A stretch of 45,045 bases of DNA from Thauera phenolivorans (GTDB taxonomy: Bacteria; Pseudomonadota; Gammaproteobacteria; Burkholderiales; Rhodocyclaceae). The DNA lies in contig NZ_MBFM01000003.1 of assembly GCF_001696715.1 (NCBI RefSeq), positions 110,856-155,900 of the forward strand, in the 5' to 3' direction. A program made the translations under genes and the position numbers. Below the pieces are notes generated by a model. The model saw nothing but the letters and a program-made list of their open reading frames with translations, was not told where the DNA came from and did not search any database. Numbering within the stretch: position 1 is the stretch's first letter; each line of letters starts with the position of its first letter. Positions 32,331 to 40,380 of this stretch are shown here, piece after piece.

Positions 32331-34223
32331 TCAGCTCTTCAACACGTTCCTGATCTGCTCCAGCGTGCTGGCGTCGTCGATGGTGGCGACGTCGCCCGCG
32401 TCGCGTCCTTCGGCCATGGCCTGGATCGAGCGGCGAAGCATCTTGCCGGAGCGGGTCTTGGGCAGGGCGGTGACGAAATGCACCCGGCTCGGGCGGGCGA
32501 TGGCGCCGAGCTGGTCGTCGACCGTCTTCATGACCTCCTTCTCGAGCGCGGCGCGCTTCTCGGCGGTGTCGGTGCGGCTGGCGTCCTTCACCACGGCGAA
32601 GGCCATCGGCATCTGGCCCTTGAGCTCGTCCTGCACGCCGACCACCGCGACTTCGGCGATCGCCGGATGTGCCTGCACCGCCTCCTCGATCTCGCGCGTG
32701 CCGAGCCGGTGGCCGGCGACGTTGATGACGTCGTCCATGCGGCCGAGGATGGTGTGGTAGCCCTCCTCGTCCTTGATGCCCCAGTCGGAGGACGAATACA
32801 CCACCGGGTTGGTGAACAGGCTGAAGTAGGTGGATACGAAGCGCTCGTCCTGGCCCCAGACGGTGCTCAGGCAGCCCGGCGGCAGCGGCGGCACGACGCC
32901 GACGATGCCCTTCTCGTTGGGACCGCATTCGCTGCCGTCCTCGCGGAAGATGCGCAGGTCGTAGCCATACACCGGGAAGCTCGGCGAGCCGTACTTGACC
33001 GGGGTGTCCTCGACGCCGCGCACCGCGGCCATCATCGGCCAGCCGGTCTCGGTCTGCCAGTAGTTGTCGATCACCGGCACCTTGAGCGCACTCATGATCC
33101 ACTCGTGTGTCGGCTGGTCGAGCGGCTCGCCGGCGAGGAAGAGGTGGCGCAGCGACGACAGGTCGTACTTGCTGAGGTAGGCGGGGTCCTGCTTCTTCAG
33201 CACGCGGGCGGCGGTCGGCGCGGAGAACATCACGCTGACCTTGTACTTCTCGACGATCTGCCACCAGATGCCCGCGTCGGGGCGCAGCGGCGTGCCTTCG
33301 TACATGATCGTGGCCATGCCGCCAATCAGCGGGCCGTAGATGATGTAGCTGTGGCCGACCACCCAGCCGATGTCGGAGGTGCAGAAGAAGGTCTCGCCCG
33401 GCTTGCCCATGAAGATGAGCGGGATCGACGAGGCGAGTGCGACACAGTAGCCGCCGACATCGCGCTGCACGCCCTTCGGCTTGCCGGTGGTGCCCGAGGT
33501 GTAGAGGATGTAGCTCGGCTCGGAGGACTCCAGCCAGGTGACCGGGACGCGCGCGTCGATGTGCTTCTCGCGCAGCGTGGCATAGTCGAGGTCACGGCCC
33601 TCGACGCGGGGGAAATCCTTGTCCAGGCCGCGATCGACGATGAGGACGCGCGCGGGTGGGAATTCGGCCAGCTTGCAGGCCTCGTCCACCAGGTGCTTGT
33701 ACGGCACCGGCTTGCCATTGCGCATGCCCGCATCGGCGCACACCATCAGCACCGGCTTGGCGTCGTCGATGCGGGTCGCCAGCGAGTGCGCGGCGAAGCC
33801 GCCGAACACCACCGAGTGGATCGCACCGATGCGGGCGCAGGCGAGCATCGCGAAGCAGGCCTCGGGAATCATCGGCATGTAGATCAGGACGCGGTCGCCC
33901 TTCTTGACGCCGAACTCCTGGTAGATCGCCGCCATGCGCTCGACCTCGCGCTGAAGCTCCGCGAAGGTGTAGATCCGCTCCTCGTCGGTCTCGGTCGACA
34001 GGTAGATCAGCGCGCGATCGTCCGGGCGCTCGGCGGCGTGGCGATCGACCGCGTTGTAGCAGAGGTTGGTCTCGCCGCCCTTGAACCACTTGACGAAGGG
34101 AGGGTGCGAGAAATCGCAGATCTGCTCCGGCTGCTTGTTCCAGTGCACCAGCTGCGCCTGCTCGGCCCAGAAGGCGTCGCGATCCTCGATCGAGCGACGG
34201 TGGAATTCCTTGTACGTGGTCAT
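32331..34223 (-). CDS. prpE: Propionyl-CoA synthetase
   Basis: A 630-residue acyl-adenylate ligase that activates propionate to propionyl-CoA. YTSGTTGKPKGVQRDVGGY is the AMP-binding loop in the exact form that distinguishes PrpE from acetyl-CoA synthetase. SDIGWVVGHSYI, NYWQTETGWP and DWGIKDEEGYH follow, and the C-terminal LPKTRSGKMLRR holds the catalytic lysine that is commonly controlled by acetylation. The start MTTYKEFHRRS matches the family. It is the third gene of acuI - response regulator - prpE on the minus strand. Confidence 0.95.
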   Translation of the reverse strand: MTTYKEFHRRSIEDRDAFWAEQAQLVHWNKQPEQICDFSHPPFVKWFKGGETNLCYNAVDRHAAERPDDRALIYLSTETDEERIYTFAELQREVERMAAIYQEFGVKKGDRVLIYMPMIPEACFAMLACARIGAIHSVVFGGFAAHSLATRIDDAKPVLMVCADAGMRNGKPVPYKHLVDEACKLAEFPPARVLIVDRGLDKDFPRVEGRDLDYATLREKHIDARVPVTWLESSEPSYILYTSGTTGKPKGVQRDVGGYCVALASSIPLIFMGKPGETFFCTSDIGWVVGHSYIIYGPLIGGMATIMYEGTPLRPDAGIWWQIVEKYKVSVMFSAPTAARVLKKQDPAYLSKYDLSSLRHLFLAGEPLDQPTHEWIMSALKVPVIDNYWQTETGWPMMAAVRGVEDTPVKYGSPSFPVYGYDLRIFREDGSECGPNEKGIVGVVPPLPPGCLSTVWGQDERFVSTYFSLFTNPVVYSSSDWGIKDEEGYHTILGRMDDVINVAGHRLGTREIEEAVQAHPAIAEVAVVGVQDELKGQMPMAFAVVKDASRTDTAEKRAALEKEVMKTVDDQLGAIARPSRVHFVTALPKTRSGKMLRRSIQAMAEGRDAGDVATIDDASTLEQIRNVLKS

Positions 34224-34298
34224 AGCCCTCCTCTCCCTTTCAGATTCCCTCAATCCACGATGAAGGCGACAGCGCGGGGCGTCCCCGCCCGGTCGCCG

Positions 34299-35480
34299 CT
34301 ATGGCATCGGGTGCACGGCTCCGCCGTTCACCCCGGCGACTCCCGCCTCCTTGTCGATCTGTTTGAGTCTGCTCAACGGGATGTCGCAGCCAAGCCGCGA
34401 TTCTATCAAGTCGAGCAGCGGCGCGAGGGCCGCGATCACCGCCGGCAGCCGCGCGGCGACCGCCTCCGTGTCGCCACGTTGCAACTGCCTGAGCACCGCG
34501 TCGATGCTGGTGAGCTCACGCCTCGCGCTCGCCAGCGAAACCTCGCTGACCTCGCCCCGATCGGCGAACACCCGGTTTCCGCCCGCCGCCCGGCCGTTCT
34601 CGGCGCGCCCCACCGCGACGCCGATCAGCTCGCTGACCGAGGCGAGGCCATCCACCGCGGAATTGGCGACACCGATGGTGACGGTGATGCCGATCCGCTC
34701 GCCGCGATAGCTCAGCACCAGCTTCTCCAGGGCCTGCTGCAGGCGCAGGGCGAAGGCACAGCTCGCCGCGAGTTCGCTGCCGTGGGCGAGCAGGACGAAC
34801 TGCGCCGGCGACAGCTGGGCCACCGAATCCTCGCTCCGCACCCGGGAGGCGAGAATCTCGGAGAGCTTGCGTCCCACCAGTCCGGCGACCTGCGCCCCGT
34901 GCCGCTCCACGAGTTCGCGAAAGCGATCGATCTCGACCACGAGCACCGACAGGTTCGCCCCATGGCGGCGGGCGTAGGCGAGGTCCTGCTCGGCGCGCCA
35001 CTTGAGGTAGGACTCGTTCACCAGGCCGCTCACCGGATCGATCGCGCTCTGGCGGGCGAGCGCGGCGCGGCTGGCCTCGAGCTCGCGCTCGGTCTGCGCC
35101 AGGCGCAGCAGCGACTCGAGCGCCGACAGCAGCTCGGCGCTGCCCGAGCCCTTGGTGATGAAGCCGTTGGCGCCGAGCGCGGCCGCACGCTCGCGCGCGG
35201 AATCGTCTTCCTCACCGGAAATGATCAGCACCGGCAGGCTGCTGATCCGCGCCACCCGCGCGCTGCGGATGCGCTCGAGCAGGCCGTAGCCGTCGAGCCT
35301 CGGCATGCCGATGTCGGTGAGCACGAGCTGCACCGCCGGGTCGACCAGCAGCGCCTCCCACGCCGCCTCACCGTCGCCCTCCTCCCTCACCTCGAAGCGG
35401 CCGCGGATGTGCTTGATGATCGACGAGCGCACCATGCGCGAGTCGTCGACCACGAGGATCCGCGGCAGCGCCTCAGTCAT
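34299..35480 (-). CDS. Response regulator with degenerate (non-catalytic) GGDEF domain
   Basis: A 393-residue protein. The N-terminal receiver (1-125) is intact: D12/D13, phosphoacceptor D56 in LVLTDIGMP, S89, and K110 in GFITKG. A coiled-coil linker leads into a GGDEF-fold domain (about 145-300) that begins DPVSGLVNESYL and has VVEIDRFRE. However, the signature loop reads LSPAQF (223-228) where active diguanylate cyclases have GGDEF. It therefore cannot make c-di-GMP and may act as a binding or partner domain. A further helical region (about 310-393) follows. Its ATG overlaps the acuI stop by eight bases, so translation is coupled. Confidence 0.88.
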   Translation of the reverse strand: MTEALPRILVVDDSRMVRSSIIKHIRGRFEVREEGDGEAAWEALLVDPAVQLVLTDIGMPRLDGYGLLERIRSARVARISSLPVLIISGEEDDSARERAAALGANGFITKGSGSAELLSALESLLRLAQTERELEASRAALARQSAIDPVSGLVNESYLKWRAEQDLAYARRHGANLSVLVVEIDRFRELVERHGAQVAGLVGRKLSEILASRVRSEDSVAQLSPAQFVLLAHGSELAASCAFALRLQQALEKLVLSYRGERIGITVTIGVANSAVDGLASVSELIGVAVGRAENGRAAGGNRVFADRGEVSEVSLASARRELTSIDAVLRQLQRGDTEAVAARLPAVIAALAPLLDLIESRLGCDIPLSRLKQIDKEAGVAGVNGGAVHPMP

Positions 35481-36468
35481 GGATCCGCACCACCGTGCGG
35501 CCCTTCGCCTTGCCGGCGATGAAGGCGTCGAACGCGGCGGGCAGCTCGTCGAAGGCGATGGTGCGGGTGACTTCGGCCAGGTGGCGCGGCTTGAGGTCGG
35601 TGGCGAGCCGGTCCCACACGCGCTGCCGGGTGGGAAAGCCCATGTAGCCCGAATCGACGCCGAGCAGGCTGACGCCGCGCAGGATGAAGGGGAACACCGT
35701 GGTGTTGATGTTGAAGCTGGCGGCATTGCCGATGCTCGCCACCGTGCCCGCCTGCTTCATCGTCGCCAGCACCCAGTGCAGGATCTGACCGCCGACGTTG
35801 TCGACCGCGCCCGCCCACTGCGCCGCTTCGAGCGGGCGCACCTTGTCGAAATCGATCGAGGCGCGCAGCTTGATCTCGGCCGCGCCGAGCATCTTCAGGT
35901 AGTCGCTCTCGGCCTCCTTGCCGGTCAGCGCGACCACGTGGTAGCCGAGGCGCGCGAGCATGTCGATTGCCAGGCCGCCGACGCCGCCGGTGGCGCCGGT
36001 GACGATCACCGGACCGTTGGCGGGCGCGAGGCCGTTGTCCTCCATCCGTACGATGCCGAGCGCCGCGGTGAAGCCGGCGGTGCCGAGCGCCATCGCCTCG
36101 AAGAGGTCGAGCCCCGCGGGCAGCGGCACCACCCAGCCTGCCGGCACGCGAGCGTACTCCGCATAGCCGCCGTGGTGGGCGACGCCGATGTCGAAGCTGG
36201 TGACGATGACCTTGTCGCCCGGCTTGAAGCGCGGATCTGCGCTCTCCACCACCTCGCCCGACAGGTCGATGCCGCCCACGCAGGGGAAGCGCCGGATGAT
36301 CTTGCCCGCGCCGGTGGCGGCGAGCGCATCCTTGTAGTTGATGCTCGAGTAATGGACCCGGATCAGCACCTCGCCGGCGTCGAGCTCCGCGGACGTCATC
36401 GTCGTCATGGCGCTGACGACCTTGCGGTCGTCGCCCTGGTTGATCACGAAGGCCTTGAACGGGTTCAT
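35473..36468 (-). CDS. acuI: NADPH-dependent acrylyl-CoA reductase, AcuI/YhdH family
   Basis: A 331-residue medium-chain reductase without the structural-zinc lobe. The N-terminal GroES-like part has HYSSINYKDALA and GGIDLSGEVV; the Rossmann part has VTGATGGVGGLA for NADPH. It reduces acryloyl-CoA to propionyl-CoA, detoxifying a reactive intermediate. That links it to prpE two genes downstream, since both feed propionyl-CoA. It starts MNPFKAFVINQGDD, as in the family. Confidence 0.93.
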   Translation of the reverse strand: MNPFKAFVINQGDDRKVVSAMTTMTSAELDAGEVLIRVHYSSINYKDALAATGAGKIIRRFPCVGGIDLSGEVVESADPRFKPGDKVIVTSFDIGVAHHGGYAEYARVPAGWVVPLPAGLDLFEAMALGTAGFTAALGIVRMEDNGLAPANGPVIVTGATGGVGGLAIDMLARLGYHVVALTGKEAESDYLKMLGAAEIKLRASIDFDKVRPLEAAQWAGAVDNVGGQILHWVLATMKQAGTVASIGNAASFNINTTVFPFILRGVSLLGVDSGYMGFPTRQRVWDRLATDLKPRHLAEVTRTIAFDELPAAFDAFIAGKAKGRTVVRIHD

Positions 36469-36558
36469 GCGGTCTGTCTCCCTGGATTTCGCACCGCCAC
36501 GACGCGACCTCCGCGCCGGGCCTGCCTCGACGAAAGTATAGCGAAGCCCGCCCCGCCC

Positions 36559-36690
36559 TCAGCCACAGAAGACCAGGTTGGTGAAATCGATCAGCATCGA
36601 GGGGTGCTGGTAGGCGAGGAAGGCGAGCGCGAGCACCGTGCCCGCGAGGGCCGCGGCGGCGAGGATCAGCAGGACACGGAGCAGCTTCAT
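36559..36690 (-). CDS. Tiny single-pass membrane protein
   Basis: 43 residues: a basic start (MKLLR), one strong hydrophobic helix (about 6-27), and a short tail ending LIDFTNLVFCG. No good ribosome-binding site is visible, which lowers confidence. The hydrophobic-plus-conserved-looking tail pattern is typical of real small membrane proteins. No function can be assigned. Confidence 0.45.
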   Translation of the reverse strand: MKLLRVLLILAAAALAGTVLALAFLAYQHPSMLIDFTNLVFCG

Positions 36691-36846
36691 GAGCCGCTCG
36701 CGCTGCCGGGGGTGCTGACGGGATGGAGGGTCATGGCGATCAATTCGGGCAAGCCTGTGCGCAAGCTCACGCTGCCGCGGCGGCAGCGCTGTGGGGAGCC
36801 GATGCCGCAAGTATAAGATGCGCGGATCGCACCCGGAGTCCGCTTC

Positions 36847-37422
36847 ATGAGCATCAGCGCAGCCGTCCTGCTCGCCCTCGTCCTCCTCGTCCTGCTCTAC
36901 GGCGTCGTGATCTACAACGCGCTGGTGCGCCTGCGCCATGCGGTCGACCGCGCGTGGGCGAACATCGACGTGCTGCTCAAGCAGCGACACGACGAGCTGC
37001 CCAAGCTGGTCGAGGTGTGCCGCCAGTACGCCCAGTTCGAGCAGGCCACCCTCGCGCGCGTGACCGAGGCCCGCGCCAGCGTCGCGAAGGCCCGCGCGGC
37101 CCACGACGTCGCCGCGCTCGGGGCCGCCGAAGGCGCGCTGCGCAGCGGTCTCGGGCAGATCTTCGCGGTCGTCGAGGCCTACCCCGAGCTGCGCGCCAAC
37201 GAGCACTTCATGCAGTTGCAGAGCCGCATCACCGCACTCGAGAATGCGATCGCCGACCGCCGCGAGTGGCTCAACGAGGCCGTGAATGTGCATAACGTGC
37301 GGATCGAGCAGTTCCCCGACCTCGTCGTCGCCCGGCTGCTCGGCTACACGCGCCAGCCCCTGCTGCAGTTCGCCAGCGCCGAAAAGGCCGACGTGGACCT
37401 GAGGGCGCTGTTCGGCGGCTGA
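36847..37422 (+). CDS. lemA: LemA-family membrane protein
   Basis: A 191-residue protein with an N-terminal transmembrane helix (about 5-22) followed by a long helical bundle. The LemA signature is clear: YNALVRLRHAVDRAWANIDVLLKQRHDELPKLVE, then AEGAL...FAVVEAYPELRANEHFMQL and NEAVNVHNVRIEQFPDLVVA. The role of bacterial LemA is poorly understood; it is often paired with TPM or GIDE-domain membrane proteins, as here. GGAG lies just upstream of the ATG. Confidence 0.93.
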   Translation: MSISAAVLLALVLLVLLYGVVIYNALVRLRHAVDRAWANIDVLLKQRHDELPKLVEVCRQYAQFEQATLARVTEARASVAKARAAHDVAALGAAEGALRSGLGQIFAVVEAYPELRANEHFMQLQSRITALENAIADRREWLNEAVNVHNVRIEQFPDLVVARLLGYTRQPLLQFASAEKADVDLRALFGG

Positions 37423-37444
37423 ACCCCGCACCCGCCCCGCCCCG

Positions 37445-38350
37445 ATGCTCGTCCGCCTGCGACGCGACCGGCTCGTTGCGCTGCTGCCGCTCGCGCAGCT
37501 CGGCCTGCTCGCCTTTGCGCTACGCGCCGACATCACGCTCGGCACTCTCGTCGCGCTCGGGGCGCTGCTCGCGAGCGGCCTCCTCGGCTGGTTCCACGCG
37601 CTCGGTCACGCGCGCCTGATCGCGGACACGCCGACCGCCCGCATTGCCTCCGCGCCCCAGGGCTACGGCGAACTGCGCGGCCGCGGCCGCCCGCTCGACG
37701 GCACGCCGCTGCTGTCGCCGGTCAATGGCTTGCCGGTGCTCTGGTACCGGCTGGTGACCGAATGCCGCGGCGCCGACGGCAAGTGGCGGCGCGAGCGCAG
37801 CCACGAGAGCGACGCCTCCTTCCTGCTCGAGGACGGCAGCGGCGTGTGCGCGGTCGATCCCGACGGCGCGGAGATGCTGGTACGCCGGCGCGATGTCTTC
37901 CGTCGCGGCGAGCTGCGCCAGACCCAGTGGTCGCTGATCCGCGGCGATGCGATCTACGTGCTCGGCGAATTCCACACCTTGGGCAGCGTCACGCCCGGAC
38001 TCGACCGCGCGACGCGCATGCGGGCGCTGCTGGCGGAATGGAAGGCCGACCGCGCCGGCCTGCTCGCCCGCTTCGATGTCGACGGCAACGGCGAGATCGA
38101 CCTGCGCGAATGGGAGCTCGCGCGCGCCGAGGCGAAGCGCCAGGCGGGCCGCGAGCAGGCCGAGGCCCTGCAGGCGCTCGAGGCGCACGTGGTGCGTCGG
38201 CCCGCCGATCGCCGCCGGCTCTTCCTGATCTCCGACCTCGATCCGGCCCGCATCGCCCGCCGCTATCGGCTATGGGCGGGGTTCCAGGCGGCGGTCGTCG
38301 TCACCGCTGCTGCCGCGGCGGCCTGGCTGCACCGCGTCGGCGCCTTCTAG
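37445..38350 (+). CDS. GIDE-domain membrane protein carrying an EF-hand
   Basis: A 301-residue protein. Two N-terminal helices (about 10-27 and 31-50) precede a GIDE-like domain (about 65-175; GYGELRGRG, LPVLWYRLVTE, VCAVDPDGAEML), related to the BAM/GIDE module of mitochondrial MUL1-type E3 ligases but without a RING finger. Next comes a canonical EF-hand loop, D211-x-D213-x-N215-G-E217-I-D219-x2-E222, inside a charged helix, and a final helix (about 277-295). It starts 22 bp after lemA and is cotranscribed. The annotation 'E3 ligase' sometimes given to this family should not be taken literally. Confidence 0.8.
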   Translation: MLVRLRRDRLVALLPLAQLGLLAFALRADITLGTLVALGALLASGLLGWFHALGHARLIADTPTARIASAPQGYGELRGRGRPLDGTPLLSPVNGLPVLWYRLVTECRGADGKWRRERSHESDASFLLEDGSGVCAVDPDGAEMLVRRRDVFRRGELRQTQWSLIRGDAIYVLGEFHTLGSVTPGLDRATRMRALLAEWKADRAGLLARFDVDGNGEIDLREWELARAEAKRQAGREQAEALQALEAHVVRRPADRRRLFLISDLDPARIARRYRLWAGFQAAVVVTAAAAAAWLHRVGAF

Positions 38351-40263
38351 CCCGCGTCGGCGCGCGTCTCGAGCACCTCCCAGCGCGCCAGCGCCGCCTC
38401 GATCTCGCCTTCAACCGCCTCCAGGCGCGCCTTCACCTGCGGCACGTCCTGCGGCGCCTGCTGATAGAGGGCAGGGTCGCCGAGGCGTGCCTGCAGTGTC
38501 GCCTGCTCCTCTTCGAGCGCGGCGATGCGCTCGGGCAGCGCCTCGAGCTCGCGCTTCTCGTTGAAGGACAGCTTGTTGCTGCGCGCGGGTGTGGCCTTCG
38601 CCGCCGCGGCGGCCGCCGGCTGGGCGCGGCGGGCCGCCTCGCGCGCGAGCTCGCGCTCGGCGGTTCGCTCGGCCTGCACCCGCTGCCACTCCTGATAGCC
38701 GCCCGCATATTCGCCCCAGCGGCCGTCGCCTTCGGCGGCGATCACCTGGGTGACGACGTTGTCGAGGAAGGCGCGGTCGTGGCTGACCAGGAACAGCGTG
38801 CCGTCGTAGCCGGCGAGCAGCTCCTCGAGCAGATCGAGGGTCTCGATGTCGAGGTCGTTGGTGGGCTCGTCGAGCACCAGCACGTTGGCGGGGCGGGCGA
38901 ACAGCCGCGCCAGCAGCAAGCGGTTGCGCTCGCCGCCGGAGAGCGACTTCACCGGCGAGCGCGCCCGCTGCGGGGCGAACAGGAAGTCGCCGAGGTAGCC
39001 GATCACGTGCTTGCGCTCACCGGCGATCTCGACGTATTCCGAACCCGGGCTGATCACCTCGGTGAGCGGCAGCTCGGGGTCGAGCTGGGCGCGCATCTGG
39101 TCGAAATAGGCCACCGTCTGCCGCGTGCCGCGCCGCACCGTGCCCTCGTCGGCTGCGATCTCGCCGAGGATCAGCTTCAGCAGCGTGGTCTTGCCCGCGC
39201 CGTTGGGGCCGATGAAGCCGATGCGGTCGCCACGCAGGATGCGGGTGGAGAAGTCGCGCACGACGACGCGGTCGCCGTAGCGCTTGGTCACGTGCTGGAG
39301 CTCGGCGACCATCTGCCCGCCCTGGTCGCCGCGGTCCACCGCGAGGCTGACGTTACCGAGTCGGTCGCGCCGTGCCGCACGCTCGCGGCGCAGGGCCTCG
39401 AGTCGGCGCACCCGACCCTCGTTGCGCGTGCGTCGCGCCTCGACGCCCTTGCGGATCCACACTTCCTCCTGCGCCAGCAGCTTGTCGAAGCGCGCGGCGA
39501 ACTTCGCCTCGGCCTCGAGCTCCTCGGCCTTGCGCCGCAGGTAGTCGGCGAAGCGGCCAGGATAGCTGGCGAGCTGGCCGCGGTCGAGCTCGATGATGCG
39601 GGTGGCGACGTTGTCGAGGAAGACGCGATCGTGGGTGATGACGATGACCGCGCCGCGGAAATCACGGATCAGCCCCTCGAGCCAGACGATGCCGTCGAGG
39701 TCGAGATGATTGGTCGGCTCGTCGAGCAGCAGCAGGTCGGGCTCGGCGACCAGCGCGCGCGCGAGCGCGACGCGCTTGATTCCACCCCCCGAAAGGCTGG
39801 ACACTCTCGCGTCGCTCGGGAGCGCGAGCTTTTCGAGCATCTGCTCCACGCGCTGGTTCAGCCGCCAGGCGTCGGCCGCCTCGACCGCGTGCTGCAGGGT
39901 GTCGAGGCGCGCCATCGCTTCCGGCCCGGCATGCTCGGACACCGCGACCATTGCCGCGTGGTAATCGACCAGCAGGCGCGCCGCGTCGCCCAGGCCATCG
40001 GCCACGGTCGAGAACACATCGCCGTCGAGCTCGAAATCGGGTTCCTGCGGCACATAGGCGGTGACCAGCCCGGTCTCGCGCCAGACGCGGCCGTCGTCCA
40101 GGCTCGCCTGCCCGGCGATTGCACGCAGCAGGCTGGATTTGCCCGAACCGTTGCGCCCGATGAGGGCGACGCGTTCGCCGGCGTCGAGCTGGAACGAGGC
40201 GTGGTCGAGCAGGTCGACATGGCCGAACGCGAGACAGGCATTTTCTACGGAGAGCAGCGGCAT
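38347..40263 (-). CDS. uup: ABC-F ATPase Uup
   Basis: A 638-residue soluble protein with two ABC domains, no membrane part. Walker A motifs are GRNGSGKS (36-43) and GPNGAGKT (about 350); signatures LSGGGIKR and LSGGERNR; Walker B LLLLDEPTNHLD and VLVLDEPTNDLD. The C-terminal ~80 residues form an Ala/Glu-rich coiled coil, as in Uup. ABC-F proteins act on the ribosome; Uup also limits transposon precise excision in E. coli. The stop codon shares CTAG with the convergent GIDE-protein stop. Confidence 0.93.
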   Translation of the reverse strand: MPLLSVENACLAFGHVDLLDHASFQLDAGERVALIGRNGSGKSSLLRAIAGQASLDDGRVWRETGLVTAYVPQEPDFELDGDVFSTVADGLGDAARLLVDYHAAMVAVSEHAGPEAMARLDTLQHAVEAADAWRLNQRVEQMLEKLALPSDARVSSLSGGGIKRVALARALVAEPDLLLLDEPTNHLDLDGIVWLEGLIRDFRGAVIVITHDRVFLDNVATRIIELDRGQLASYPGRFADYLRRKAEELEAEAKFAARFDKLLAQEEVWIRKGVEARRTRNEGRVRRLEALRRERAARRDRLGNVSLAVDRGDQGGQMVAELQHVTKRYGDRVVVRDFSTRILRGDRIGFIGPNGAGKTTLLKLILGEIAADEGTVRRGTRQTVAYFDQMRAQLDPELPLTEVISPGSEYVEIAGERKHVIGYLGDFLFAPQRARSPVKSLSGGERNRLLLARLFARPANVLVLDEPTNDLDIETLDLLEELLAGYDGTLFLVSHDRAFLDNVVTQVIAAEGDGRWGEYAGGYQEWQRVQAERTAERELAREAARRAQPAAAAAAKATPARSNKLSFNEKRELEALPERIAALEEEQATLQARLGDPALYQQAPQDVPQVKARLEAVEGEIEAALARWEVLETRADAG

Positions 40264-40367
40264 GAGCGAATGCCGGCACACGGCCGGCCCTTGCAAGGGA
40301 ACCTTGCATTTTAGCCGAGCCGGCCTTCCCGCGGGCCGGCGCGGATATTGCACTGCATCATTTGCCG

Positions 40368-40373
40368 TACAAT
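40368..40373 (+). promoter_or_regulatory. Possible -10 for the Gcr-family gene, leaderless position
   Basis: TACAAT (five of six -10 bases) ends seven bases before the ATG at 40381, so the mRNA would begin at or next to the start codon. No Shine-Dalgarno is visible. The -35 region is weak. Confidence 0.45.
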
Positions 40374-40380
40374 TCACGCC

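Noticed and set aside
31593-35522. A very long plus-strand open frame (~1300 codons) across the acyltransferase, prpE, and the response regulator.
   Set aside because: It is mostly antisense to well-recognised genes, its translation is Arg/His/Asp/Gly-rich without domains, and long antisense frames are expected at this GC content.
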